Origin: Candidatus Krumholzibacteriota bacterium
GTDB lineage: Bacteria > Krumholzibacteriota > Krumholzibacteriia > Krumholzibacteriales > Krumholzibacteriaceae
Assembly: GCA_030613345.1 (NCBI GenBank)
Contig: JAUWMD010000050.1
Span: forward strand, 1 to 11,810
Reading direction: 5' to 3'
Length of the DNA stretch: 11,810 bases
Numbering within the stretch: position 1 is the first letter of the stretch; every line of letters begins with the position of its first letter. The notes beneath the pieces are model-generated. The model searched no databases. It saw nothing but the letters and a program-made list of their open reading frames with translations, and had not been told where the DNA came from. A program made the translations under genes and the position numbers. Shown piece after piece: positions 1 through 7,139 of this stretch.

Positions 1-175
1 TCTTCGCGATGTCTATTACATAGAGCTCCACCGAGACTCGGGTCGGCCCCGCAGCGGCCCCAGGCCGTGCCCTCATCCCCGGATCGACCTCGAAAGCGGA
101 TACCGGTGATGCGGTCGACAGCATTGTAAGCAGTAATGCAAAAGCGGCCAGCGCCGGTATGGATCTCATGATCAT
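1..175 (-). CDS. Secreted/membrane protein, N-terminal part only (possible pentameric ligand-gated ion channel homologue)
   Basis: Reading leftward from an ATG at 175-173, 58 codons are open to the window edge, so the gene is cut off. Residues 1-27 form a typical Sec signal peptide: MIMRS, a hydrophobic stretch (ALAAFALLLTML), and a likely cleavage after PVSA. The mature part starts FEVDPG, passes through an Ala/Gly/Pro linker and enters PTRVSVELYVIDIAK. Alternating residues of the type R-V-x-V-x-L-Y-V-I-D-I resemble the first beta strand of the extracellular ligand-binding domain of bacterial pLGICs (GLIC/ELIC type), which also follows a signal peptide and short linker. That assignment rests on about 15 residues and is an inference. 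A second in-frame ATG lies at 169-167. Upstream on this strand AAGGCGGG can serve as the ribosome-binding site, and it fits the second ATG better. The gene is divergent from the kinase gene. Confidence 0.6.
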   Translation of the reverse strand, partial: MIMRSIPALAAFALLLTMLSTASPVSAFEVDPGMRARPGAAAGPTRVSVELYVIDIAK

Positions 176-347
176 GTCCCGCCTTGTATGAGATGTGGTC
201 GAAAAAGTCCGTGCGAGTATGACCGATATTCCGATGGAGTGCCAGTATTCAGGGCGAAATGCCTTCCCGAGGTCTCGAGGATGGTAATTGTTGCAGTGCG
301 CACGGCGATACGTGATATAATCACTGCATAGACAGGGAAACACTCTC
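176..347. other. Divergent intergenic region
   Basis: These 172 bases separate the leftward signal-peptide gene from the rightward kinase operon. The rightward side holds a clear extended -10 promoter (listed separately). For the leftward gene the best candidate I can see on the minus strand is CTGGCA, an 18-base spacer and CATACT around 213-242, which is a weak match. There is no convincing operator or small gene in the stretch. Confidence 0.5.
291..321 (+). promoter_or_regulatory. Extended -10 promoter for the kinase operon
   Basis: A perfect TATAAT lies at 316-321, preceded by TGA at 313-315, which gives the extended -10 form TGnTATAAT. The best -35 is TTGCAG at 291-296, with a long 19-base spacer. 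The extended -10 would compensate for a weak -35. Transcription would begin near 328, about 20 bases before the ATG at 348, leaving a short leader that holds the Shine-Dalgarno sequence AGGGAA (334-339). Confidence 0.6.
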
Positions 348-2990
348 ATGATAGGGAAAACAGTATCGCACTACAAGATCCTCGAGGAGCTCGGCAGGGG
401 CGGGATGGGTGTAGTGTACCGCGCGGAGGATACGAAGCTCGACCGGATCGTCGCATTGAAGTTCCTCGCGGCCCGCGCGATAGGCGGCGAGGACGACAGG
501 GCCCGCTTTCTCCATGAGGCGAAGGCCGAGGCGGCGCTCGGCCACCCGAACATCTGCACGATCCATGAGATCGACGAGGTGGACGGACGGCCCTTTATCG
601 CGATGCAGTACGTCGAGGGGCAGGACCTCGGCGAGAAGATCAGGGAGGGGCCTCTCGCTCTCGGCGAGGCTGTCGATATCGCTCTCCAGGCGGCCGCTGG
701 TCTCCAGGAGGCCCACGAAAAAGATATCGTCCACCGCGACATCAAGCCGGCCAACATCATGATCAATACGAAGGGCCGGGTGAAGATCATGGACTTCGGC
801 CTTGCCAAGGCACTCGGGCGCACGATGCTGACGAGGGGCGATTCGACCCTCGGCACCTTCTCTTACATGTCGCCCGAGCAGGCGAGGGGGGACGATGTAA
901 ACGGCCGCACCGACATATGGTCCCTCGGCGTCGTTCTCTACGAGATGATCACCGGGCGGCTGCCGTTTATGGGGGATTACGAACAGGCCGTCGTCTACTC
1001 GATACTCAGCGAGGATCCCGAGCCGGTGACCGCCCTGCGGACCGGTGTCCCGATGGAGCTCGAGCGGATCGTCGCGAAATGCCTGCGAAAGGATCCAGGA
1101 CGGAGATACCAGGGGATGGCCGATCTCGCGGCCGACCTGAAGCAGGCCGGAGAGGATCTTGCCCCGGCCGGGAGGTCGGTCTCCGCCGCTGAGGCTCCGC
1201 CTCGAAAAGCAGGTCGTGCCCGCTGGCCGTGGGTCGCCGTTGCGGTCTTGTTCGTAGCTGCGGCCGCACTGGTCGTCCCGAAGTATTTTCGCTCAGAGCG
1301 GAAACCTGCGGCAGCGGACGACAGGAAGATGCTTGTCGTGCTCCCTTTCGAGAACCTCGGATCCCCGGAGGACGAGTACTTCGCCGGCGGGATGACAGAG
1401 GAGATCACGAGCCGCCTCGCAGCCGTGAGCGGTCTCGGCGTGATATCCCGCACGAGCGCAGTCCAGTACGCCCGTAAGGGAAAAACGCTCAGACAGATCG
1501 GGGATGATCTGGGAGTCGACTACGTCCTCGAGGGGACGGTCCGCTGGAACAAGGGCGCGGCGGGCGGCAGCCGCGTCAGGGTCACTCCGCAGCTCATCCA
1601 GGTATCGGACGATACTCACATCTGGGCGGGAACATATGACAGGGTTATCGAGGATGTATTCGCCGTCCAGTCAGAGATCGCGGAAAAGATAATCGATCAG
1701 CTCGGCATTACAATGCTCGACAGGGAACGGGAAATCATCGAGGCGAGACCCACCGATAATCTTCTTGCATACGAGACATATCTGCGTGGAATCAACTATG
1801 CTCGCAGCGCGGGTGCCGTCGAAGAAAGGTGGAAAAAGGCGGAAATCCTGCTTAAGCAGGCGGTCGAGCTCGATCCGGAATTCGCGATTGCTCATGCGAA
1901 ATTGTCGATCGTGCATTCGGAATTTTACTTCTGGGGATATGACAGGACCGCGGAGCGGCTGGAGAAGACGAAGGCTGCCGCCGACAGGGCCCTTGATATC
2001 GATCCGGACCTTCCCGAGGGCTATGCCGCTCTAGGTAACTATTATTACATAGGACGCCAGGATTTCGAGAAGGCCCTGCACTACCACTCGATCGCTGCCC
2101 GTGCGATGCCCAACAGTCATGAGGAAATCGAGGCGATCGCCTATATATGGCGGCGGCAGGGCCTGTATGAAGATGCCCTCGAGTATCTCGAGAAGGCGGC
2201 TGTCCTTGCTCCCCGGCAGTACTGGTACCAGATGCAGATAGGCATTACTTACAGTGCTCTGCGGAGATACGAAGAGGCGGACCGCAGCCTCGTCCGCTCT
2301 CTCGATATCGAGCCGGACCAGGTCGGGTCGCACACGATGAGATGGTTAAACGTGATCCTTTGGACAGGTGATCTTTCCAGATCCCGTGCGATTCTCGAAT
2401 CGGCGCCTCAAGGCAGGAGAAGAGAACTGTCGCTCGATTTCTATGATCAGCACATGTTGGAGAGGGATCCCGAGGGCGCTCTCGATGAACTCGGTTGGAT
2501 GCCGGAGAGGGAAACGTATTTCCTGGGCCGGGATATAACGTTCCGGGCCCTTCTCGAGGGATTTGCGTACCGGATGATGGGTGACACTGCCACGGCCCGT
2601 GCGAAATTCGATTCCACAAGGGTGATGCTCGAAGAGATGGTGGAGGAGAGCGGGGACGACAGGGTGATGGAAAGCTCGATCCGCAGCAGTCTCGGGGAGG
2701 CTTACGCCGGCCTGGGAAGAAAAGAAGATGCGATCCGCGAGGTGGAAAGAGCCCTCGAGCTTGTATCTTGGGATGCAATGCTGTCGACAGGCAGGATCCT
2801 GGAAATGGTGGGGATATATATCATGGTCGGTGAATATGATGCGGCGATGGATCGTATGGAACATCTTCTCTCGGTTCCTTCCCTTGTCTCGGTTTCGTTC
2901 TTCGAGAGGTCATCAAAGATCGATCCGATCCGGGAGCTTCCGCGCTACAAGCGTATAATAAAAAAGTACTCGGACAAGGTCGGCTCATGA
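348..2990 (+). CDS. Membrane-anchored Ser/Thr protein kinase with TolB-like and TPR domains
   Basis: An 880-residue Hanks-type kinase of the PknB family. The kinase domain spans about residues 9-267 with all core elements visible: Gly-rich loop GRGGMGVVY (17-24), catalytic VALK lysine K38, helix-C glutamate E57, HRD with D131 and N136, DFG at 149-151, an activation loop with several Ser/Thr, and SPE at 175-177. It should therefore be active and cytoplasmic. A Pro/Ala/Arg linker leads to one hydrophobic segment (about 294-311). After it comes a TolB-like domain (about 327-455; starts MLVVLPFENL, contains GMTEEI and YVLEGTVR) and then TPR-like repeats (about 470-690, with more helical repeats to 850). 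In this family the part after the membrane span is expected to be outside, as a sensor or scaffold. AGGGAA lies 8 bases before the ATG. The stop overlaps the next start (ATGA, 2987-2990). The ligand and targets cannot be read from the sequence. Confidence 0.93.
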   Translation: MIGKTVSHYKILEELGRGGMGVVYRAEDTKLDRIVALKFLAARAIGGEDDRARFLHEAKAEAALGHPNICTIHEIDEVDGRPFIAMQYVEGQDLGEKIREGPLALGEAVDIALQAAAGLQEAHEKDIVHRDIKPANIMINTKGRVKIMDFGLAKALGRTMLTRGDSTLGTFSYMSPEQARGDDVNGRTDIWSLGVVLYEMITGRLPFMGDYEQAVVYSILSEDPEPVTALRTGVPMELERIVAKCLRKDPGRRYQGMADLAADLKQAGEDLAPAGRSVSAAEAPPRKAGRARWPWVAVAVLFVAAAALVVPKYFRSERKPAAADDRKMLVVLPFENLGSPEDEYFAGGMTEEITSRLAAVSGLGVISRTSAVQYARKGKTLRQIGDDLGVDYVLEGTVRWNKGAAGGSRVRVTPQLIQVSDDTHIWAGTYDRVIEDVFAVQSEIAEKIIDQLGITMLDREREIIEARPTDNLLAYETYLRGINYARSAGAVEERWKKAEILLKQAVELDPEFAIAHAKLSIVHSEFYFWGYDRTAERLEKTKAAADRALDIDPDLPEGYAALGNYYYIGRQDFEKALHYHSIAARAMPNSHEEIEAIAYIWRRQGLYEDALEYLEKAAVLAPRQYWYQMQIGITYSALRRYEEADRSLVRSLDIEPDQVGSHTMRWLNVILWTGDLSRSRAILESAPQGRRRELSLDFYDQHMLERDPEGALDELGWMPERETYFLGRDITFRALLEGFAYRMMGDTATARAKFDSTRVMLEEMVEESGDDRVMESSIRSSLGEAYAGLGRKEDAIREVERALELVSWDAMLSTGRILEMVGIYIMVGEYDAAMDRMEHLLSVPSLVSVSFFERSSKIDPIRELPRYKRIIKKYSDKVGS

Positions 2991-3826
2991 CAGACAGGAA
3001 GAATCCTCTGACGATCTGCGAAGCCTTCTCTGAATCCGTACGTCTCTACAACGATAAGACAGCACTTCAATACAAGGACAGTTCGGGGAAATACAAAGGG
3101 ATTACCTACGGGGAGTTGGATGCACTTTCGAATCGCATTGCCGCCGCACTGCGTGATCTGGGAATCGCTCGAGGAGACAGGGTCGCGATCATCTCGTATC
3201 ATGGTCCCGAATGGGTCATCGCCGACCTCGCCGTCGTCAAGCTCGGCGCGATCGTTGTTCCGATATACCATACGCTGACGCCGTCGGCGATGAGATACCT
3301 TCTCGCCGACGCCGGCTGCAGGCTCGTCTTCGTCGAAAACGCGATGATGCTCGCGTCGGTCAACGCGGTGAGAGAAGATCTCCCGTCGCTCGAGCATGCC
3401 GTGATGTTCGAGGACGAGGGGGAGCGTGGGCGGGACACGTGTCTTTATATCAGTGACATGCTGGATGCCGGCGTTCAGGACGACGGGCCTGAGATCGAAT
3501 TTCCGCTTGTGTCACCTGACGATATCGCCACGATCGTATATACGTCGGGCACGACCGGGGAGCCCAAGGGCGTGATACTTTCCCATGGGAACATCACATC
3601 GAATGCCCTCGCAGTCGCGGCGGGATTCGGGGTGAACAGCGCCGACTCGTTCCTCTCGTTTCTGCCTCTCTGCCACATGCTCGAAAAAACGTGCGGCTAC
3701 TACTCGATGCTGTGCAGCGGTGTGACGGTTGCCTACGCCGGCGACCTGACGACTATCGTCGGAGACGTGCGAAAGATCCGCCCGACCATCCTGATTGTCG
3801 TCCCGCGCGTTGTCGAGAAGATCTAA
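2987..3826 (+). CDS. Long-chain acyl-CoA synthetase, N-terminal fragment (interrupted by in-frame TAA)
   Basis: The first 279 codons of an AMP-forming long-chain fatty acid-CoA ligase (ANL superfamily), which activates a fatty acid with ATP to an acyl-adenylate and transfers it to CoA. The ATP-binding motif A3 is present as YTSGTTGEPKG (185-195), and the A4 region as FLPLCHMLEK (225-234), equivalent to LPLAHxxER in this family. The N-terminus (LTICEAFSESV, then TYGELDALSNRIAAAL) is complete and usual for bacterial FACS. The start overlaps the kinase stop by 4 bases. The frame ends at TAA 3824-3826 directly after VPRVVEKI, in the middle of the AMP-binding domain; family members normally continue VPRxxEKxY here. 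The same frame is open again after the stop. As it stands this product lacks A5, A7, A8 and A10 and should be inactive alone. Confidence 0.85.
   Translation: MTDRKNPLTICEAFSESVRLYNDKTALQYKDSSGKYKGITYGELDALSNRIAAALRDLGIARGDRVAIISYHGPEWVIADLAVVKLGAIVVPIYHTLTPSAMRYLLADAGCRLVFVENAMMLASVNAVREDLPSLEHAVMFEDEGERGRDTCLYISDMLDAGVQDDGPEIEFPLVSPDDIATIVYTSGTTGEPKGVILSHGNITSNALAVAAGFGVNSADSFLSFLPLCHMLEKTCGYYSMLCSGVTVAYAGDLTTIVGDVRKIRPTILIVVPRVVEKI
3824..3826 (+). other. In-frame TAA interrupting the acyl-CoA synthetase
   Basis: Codon 280 of the synthetase frame reads TAA, between ATC (Ile) and GAG (Glu). Both halves are in the same frame (2987 and 3833 are congruent modulo 3), so no frameshift is involved. 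The expected residue is tyrosine (TAC or TAT), making this a one-base difference at the third position. Together the halves span 605 codons including both stops, the normal length for a bacterial long-chain acyl-CoA synthetase. Confidence 0.9.
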
Positions 3827-3832
3827 GAGGCG

Positions 3833-4801
3833 GTGGAGCAGAAGGTGCTCGAGAGCTCGCTCGTGCGGCGCCGGATGGTCTACGGCGCCATCCGCACGCT
3901 GAACGAACGTGTAAACCGTGAATACCGGGGAAAGAAGATCCCGGCACTGCTCAGGGCGCGAAGCTTTCTCGCCGACAGGCTCGTCGCGTCGAAGTTCAGG
4001 ATGATAGCGGGCGGGAGGGTCCGTCTGCTCGTATCAGGCGGGGCTCCGCTCGACCGGGCCCTTGCCAAGACGCTGCTGGTACTGGGATTCAACATCCTCG
4101 AGGGTTACGGCCTGACCGAGGCGTCGCCCGTTGTCGCGGTGGCACTGCCCGGAGATAACAGGCTCGGAACGGTCGGGAAGCCGCTCGACGGAGTTACGAT
4201 AAAGATCGGTGACGCCGACGAGATCCTCGTAAGCGGGCCGAACATAATGCAGGGATATCTCAACAAGCCTGAAGAGACGGCAGAGGTGATAGATCCCGAA
4301 GGGTGGCTCCACACGGGCGACCAGGGGAGGTTCGACGAGCGGGGCAATCTCATAATCACGGGGAGGATCAAGGAGCTGATAGTCACCTCGTACGGAAAGA
4401 ACGTCGCTCCCGTCCCGATCGAGGCGGAGATCACGAAGAGCCCGTACATAGACCAGGCGCTTCTCTACGGGGACAACAGGAAGTACATTACCGCGCTCGT
4501 CGTTCCTGAGAAGTGCGCGATAGAAGCATACGCACAGGAAAGGAACCTGATCGCCGCCGGGTACGAGGAACTTCTGGGGAGCAGCAAGATCAGGGACCTG
4601 ATCTCAAGCGAGATCGAGAGGGCGACGGCGGACCGCGCCCGGTACGAGAAGGTGAGGGCGTTCTTTATCGTGCCGGAGAGTTTTACTGTCGCGAACAAGC
4701 TCCTCACGCCGACGCTGAAACTGAGGCGGAAACGCGTAATTGAAAGATACAGGGATGAGATTGCGGCCATGTACGACGGCCGGAACGGGGGACATGGATG
4801 A
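3833..4801 (+). CDS. Long-chain acyl-CoA synthetase, C-terminal fragment
   Basis: This continues the synthetase after the stop; 3833 is a GTG that could in principle allow reinitiation but is more likely an internal valine codon (the frame reads EAVEQKVLESS from 3827). No separated Shine-Dalgarno exists: AAGAGG sits only 2 bases before it. The part holds A5 GYGLTE (residues 91-96 from the GTG, 373-378 in the joined protein), A7 GWLHTGD (157-163), A8 around ITGRIKELIVTSYGKNVAP (175-193) and A10 LTPTLKLRRK (291-300), whose lysine K296 is the usual catalytic lysine of adenylation. All are intact with no other stops, so there is no sign of decay. The stop at 4799-4801 overlaps the reductase start. 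If the TAA is an artefact, 2987-4801 is a single working gene; otherwise it is a recent pseudogene. Confidence 0.8.
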   Translation: MEQKVLESSLVRRRMVYGAIRTLNERVNREYRGKKIPALLRARSFLADRLVASKFRMIAGGRVRLLVSGGAPLDRALAKTLLVLGFNILEGYGLTEASPVVAVALPGDNRLGTVGKPLDGVTIKIGDADEILVSGPNIMQGYLNKPEETAEVIDPEGWLHTGDQGRFDERGNLIITGRIKELIVTSYGKNVAPVPIEAEITKSPYIDQALLYGDNRKYITALVVPEKCAIEAYAQERNLIAAGYEELLGSSKIRDLISSEIERATADRARYEKVRAFFIVPESFTVANKLLTPTLKLRRKRVIERYRDEIAAMYDGRNGGHG

Positions 4802-5895
4802 ACGGAGAACTCTTCCTGACGGGAGTGACGGGGTATATCGGCTCGAGCCTCCTTAAGAAGTGGCTCGATGACACCGATATGGCGATCAGCCTGCTCGTCA
4901 GGAGCCGCCGCGACAGGAGCCCGGCTGCAAGGCTGAAGGCAGTTCTCGAGGAGCTCTATCCGGGGCCCGATCCAGGAACTTTCACGGAAAGGCTCAGGGT
5001 GTTCGAGGGTGATATTGCCCTGGAGAGGCTCGGGCTGGAGGAAAGGGATTACGACGATCTCACCTCGCGGACTACCCGCATCATCCACTGCGCCGCCGCG
5101 GCCCGGTTCGACCTCGAGCTCGAAGATGCCCGCAGGATCAATCTCGGGGGCACTCGCAACATGCTCGAGCTGGCTCGCGTGTGCGGCTCTCTCGACAAGT
5201 TCGACTACATCGGCACCGCCTACGTGTCGGGCAGGAGGGACGGGCTGATCCTCGAAGACGAGCTCGACACGGGGCAGGAGCACCGCAACACATACGAGCG
5301 CAGCAAGATGGAGGCGGAGAAACTGGTGCGCGAACACTTCGGCGAGATGCCCGTAACGATAATGCGGCCGAGCATCGTCATATGCGATTCGAAGACGGGA
5401 CGCGCCTCCGACTTCAACGGGTTCTACAGGGCGCTGCGGCTCTACTGGCACGGACTGGTGAAGATGCTGCCCGGCGACCCGTCGTGCCGGATGGACCTGG
5501 TGCCGGTCGATTACGTGACCGATGCGATCTACGCTCTTTCCGGCAATGAGGCCGGCGTCGGGAAATGCTATCACCTCACGGCGGGGGCGGACGGGGCGGC
5601 CTCCCTCGCGGAGATCAGGGACCTCGCGGCGGAGCATTTTGGCCGTGAGCCTTTCACGATAATCCCCCCGGACGAATTTATCGCCTGGCTGTCGGGGATG
5701 GAGGGCGAGCTGACCGATGACGAGAAACGTATAATGGCCGAGCTGAAGCTTTACATGCCCTACCTCAACACGGAGATGTCGTTCGACAATGCAGGCGCCG
5801 TAAGGGATGCCGGGCTTGCACCGCCGCCGGTGAGCGAATACTTCGGCACGATGGCCCGGTACATCATGGAGCGCGAGCCGCGCGGGCCGACGTAA
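4798..5895 (+). CDS. Extended SDR / thioester-reductase-like NAD(P)-dependent oxidoreductase
   Basis: A 365-residue Rossmann-fold protein of the extended short-chain dehydrogenase type, closest by pattern to the male-sterility/thioester-reductase group (NAD_binding_4). The cofactor motif TGVTGYIG is at 8-15 near the N-terminus, an arginine cluster RSRRDR at 35-40 favours NADP(H), the GTAYVSG strand (139-145) supplies the active-site Thr/Ser, and YERSK at 166-170 gives the catalytic Tyr166 and Lys170. RPSIV (190-194) and VPVDYVTDAI (235-244) are further marks of this group. These enzymes reduce acyl thioesters to aldehydes or alcohols, or act on sugar or terpenoid substrates. Following an acyl-CoA synthetase with an ATGA overlap makes reduction of an acyl-CoA the leading inference. 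GGGGGA lies just before the ATG. There is no membrane span, so it is probably cytoplasmic. The exact substrate is unknown. Confidence 0.82.
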   Translation: MNGELFLTGVTGYIGSSLLKKWLDDTDMAISLLVRSRRDRSPAARLKAVLEELYPGPDPGTFTERLRVFEGDIALERLGLEERDYDDLTSRTTRIIHCAAAARFDLELEDARRINLGGTRNMLELARVCGSLDKFDYIGTAYVSGRRDGLILEDELDTGQEHRNTYERSKMEAEKLVREHFGEMPVTIMRPSIVICDSKTGRASDFNGFYRALRLYWHGLVKMLPGDPSCRMDLVPVDYVTDAIYALSGNEAGVGKCYHLTAGADGAASLAEIRDLAAEHFGREPFTIIPPDEFIAWLSGMEGELTDDEKRIMAELKLYMPYLNTEMSFDNAGAVRDAGLAPPPVSEYFGTMARYIMEREPRGPT

Positions 5896-5905
5896 TCTCC
5901 TTTCC

Positions 5906-5974
5906 CCCGAGTGTCAGCCTCCCCGGAGTATCAGTTTCCCGGGAGGGAGCGTGTGTTACTCGGGCTACTTTTTG
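5906..5974 (+). terminator. Probable terminator of the kinase operon
   Basis: Ten bases after the reductase stop, CCCGAGT (5906-5912) pairs perfectly with ACTCGGG (5958-5964). Inside, CCTCCC (5918-5923) can pair with GGGAGG (5941-5946). The outer stem is followed on the plus strand by CTAC and a run of five T (5969-5973). The T run lies within the 3' end of the convergent gene. On the minus strand no T run follows, so it seems aimed mainly at the rightward transcript. The long loop makes this a moderate call. Confidence 0.45.
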
Positions 5975-6924
5975 ATCTTCGCCTTTCCGGTGCCGGTTCT
6001 GATCTCGATCTTCCTCGCGCCGCTGCCCTTCGTGAACCATTTTCGAATGTACGTGTCGTCGTTGCGCTCATACTCCTCCTCATCCTCGAAATCGAAAGAG
6101 GAAGAGATCTTGCCGCTGCGCTTCTTCGCCGACATCTCGACATAGGCGTTCAGGTCTGCGCCGCCGCATTCGAGGTAGGCCTTTCCCGTTCCAGAGCTGA
6201 CCTCGAGCTCGTACGCCTCTCCGGCTGGCAGTTCGACCTCGGCGTTTCCCGTGCCGGTTGTGAACTCGCCGTAGTCCTCGAGCGAGAGTTTGAACGCCTC
6301 GACATTGCCCGTTCCCGAGTTCGCCTCGAAATCGCCTCTGGCGTTGTCGATCTCAACGTTGCCGGTGCCCGAGTTGACATCGAAACTGCCTCCGGCATTT
6401 TCGACTGTAATGTCGCCCGTGCCGGAATTGAGCTCGAACTCTCCCTCGGAGTCAGAGAGGGTGATGCTCCCCGTGCCGCTTTTCGCCTCGAGCTCTCCCC
6501 TGAACCCGGAGACGACAAAGTCACCCGTACCGGACCTGGCCTCCAGCTCTCCCTCGATTCCCGAGGCCTTCAATCCGCCGGTAGCCGATTTGAACCTGAT
6601 GTCTATTCCTTCAGGCACGACGATGAGCCATTCAGATTCGCCCTTGACGTTCTTTCCATCGATGTCCTCTTCGACGTAGAGGGTGGTGCCCCTCTCCTTG
6701 AACCTTGCCTCGAAGTCTTCATCGTCGTATGTGTACTCGACACGGATGCTGATCTCACTTCCGCTGCCCTGCTTGATGATGCAGTCGCCGAGAATGGTTT
6801 CTACTCTCAGCGATTCCACCCGGTCAAAGGTCTTCTCGATTACCTTCGCCTTTCTGGCGAATGCGGCCGAGGACAGCGAGCATACGAGTACGACGAGTAC
6901 GAGTATACCCAGAGACTTTTTCAT
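5965..6924 (-). CDS. Secreted DUF4097-like protein with 18-residue SGTG repeats
   Basis: A 319-residue exported protein resembling the DUF4097 / putative adhesin family with a beta-solenoid core. The start is taken at 6924-6922 because AAGGAG sits 5 bases upstream and a signal peptide begins exactly there (MKKSLGILVLVVLVCSLSSAAFA); the open frame upstream to 7008 is non-coding in character. The central part carries S-x-T-G at residues 113, 131, 149, 167, 185 and 203, an exact 18-residue period, with looser copies at 223, 244 and 310. Each repeat reads roughly SGTGxxxxxxxxGxFExN, as expected for successive rungs of a beta helix. Two cysteines (C48, C253) in the mature part could form a disulfide. 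The C-terminus is acidic (near 278-290) and then basic (GKAKIKK). It converges on the reductase gene. The role is unknown; a periplasmic or surface structural function is inferred. Confidence 0.85.
   Translation of the reverse strand: MKKSLGILVLVVLVCSLSSAAFARKAKVIEKTFDRVESLRVETILGDCIIKQGSGSEISIRVEYTYDDEDFEARFKERGTTLYVEEDIDGKNVKGESEWLIVVPEGIDIRFKSATGGLKASGIEGELEARSGTGDFVVSGFRGELEAKSGTGSITLSDSEGEFELNSGTGDITVENAGGSFDVNSGTGNVEIDNARGDFEANSGTGNVEAFKLSLEDYGEFTTGTGNAEVELPAGEAYELEVSSGTGKAYLECGGADLNAYVEMSAKKRSGKISSSFDFEDEEEYERNDDTYIRKWFTKGSGARKIEIRTGTGKAKIKK
6265..6588 (-). repeat. 54-base tandem coding repeat (six 18-codon units)
   Basis: Six consecutive 18-codon units encode the S-x-T-G repeat of the DUF4097-like protein (residues 113-220). 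On the plus strand they show as recurrent CCCGT(G/A)CC and CCGGTGCC words followed by GAG/CTC-rich stretches. The units have diverged at the nucleotide level while the protein spacing is exact, which suggests old duplication kept by structural selection. Confidence 0.75.
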
Positions 6925-6929
6925 CGCTT

Positions 6930-6935
6930 CTCCTT
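6930..6935 (-). promoter_or_regulatory. Shine-Dalgarno site fixing the start of the DUF4097-like gene
   Basis: AAGGAG on the minus strand, 5 bases before the ATG at 6924. It decides the start against the longer open frame that reaches 7008. Confidence 0.8.
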
Positions 6936-7098
6936 CCTTGAGCGTGCTTTTCCGGATGCGCAATACAGGTACATATATGGATACGAAACAGGCGGGAACC
7001 TGTTGCACGGGATTACAGGGATCAAGGAAAGCCGTTGATTATACGGGGGATCGAGTGTTTCAGGAGGTTGGATTTTGCGGGAGATTTCAGCAGCAGGG

Positions 7099-7128
7099 GC
7101 CGCCGGTCCCGCATGACAGGCCGGCGGC
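7099..7128 (-). terminator. GC-rich stem-loop just after the small secreted protein gene
   Basis: GCCGCCGG (7099-7106) and CCGGCGGC (7121-7128) are perfect 8-bp inverted repeats around a 14-base loop, starting 11 bases past the stop of the 7140-7577 gene. No T run follows on the minus strand, so this may be a weak or Rho-assisted terminator or a 3'-end stabilising hairpin of the glycosyltransferase operon. Confidence 0.4.
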
Positions 7129-7139
7129 TGGTTTGCGGA

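Larger units (their letters stand above)
6925..7139. other. Intergenic region between the two secreted-protein genes
   Basis: A 215-base stretch without a gene. On the minus strand a perfect TATAAT lies at 7043-7038 but without a recognisable -35 at 16-18 bases, so a promoter for the DUF4097-like gene is possible but weak. It would leave a leader of about 105 bases. Within that leader AACAGG (6987-6992) and CCTGTT (6999-7004) form a 6-bp hairpin with a 6-base loop. The stem-loop at 7099-7128 is listed separately. Confidence 0.4.

Noticed and set aside
3824..3826. Alternative genetic code or recoded stop
   Set aside because: TAA also ends the reductase gene and the GT-C gene, so TAA is a normal stop here.
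3833..4801. GTG at 3833 as a true start of a separate second subunit
   Set aside because: The stop falls within one AMP-binding domain, no usable Shine-Dalgarno is present, and the two halves are in the same frame; a split enzyme is much less likely than a single nonsense change or error.
4465..5637. 390-codon minus-strand frame opposite the synthetase end and reductase
   Set aside because: It is antisense to motif-bearing genes and straddles two of them; the sequence is Arg/Pro/His-rich noise.
6265..6588. CRISPR array or intergenic tandem repeat
   Set aside because: The 54-base periodicity is coding, lies in frame inside a secreted protein and lacks conserved repeats with unique spacers.
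6925..7008. Start of the DUF4097-like protein at 7008
   Set aside because: The extra 28 residues precede an excellent Shine-Dalgarno site and a complete signal peptide beginning at 6924.
5911..7038. 375-codon plus-strand frame opposite the DUF4097-like gene
   Set aside because: The minus strand has a signal peptide, Shine-Dalgarno site and regular repeats; the plus frame only mirrors the repeat with Leu/Glu-rich sequence.
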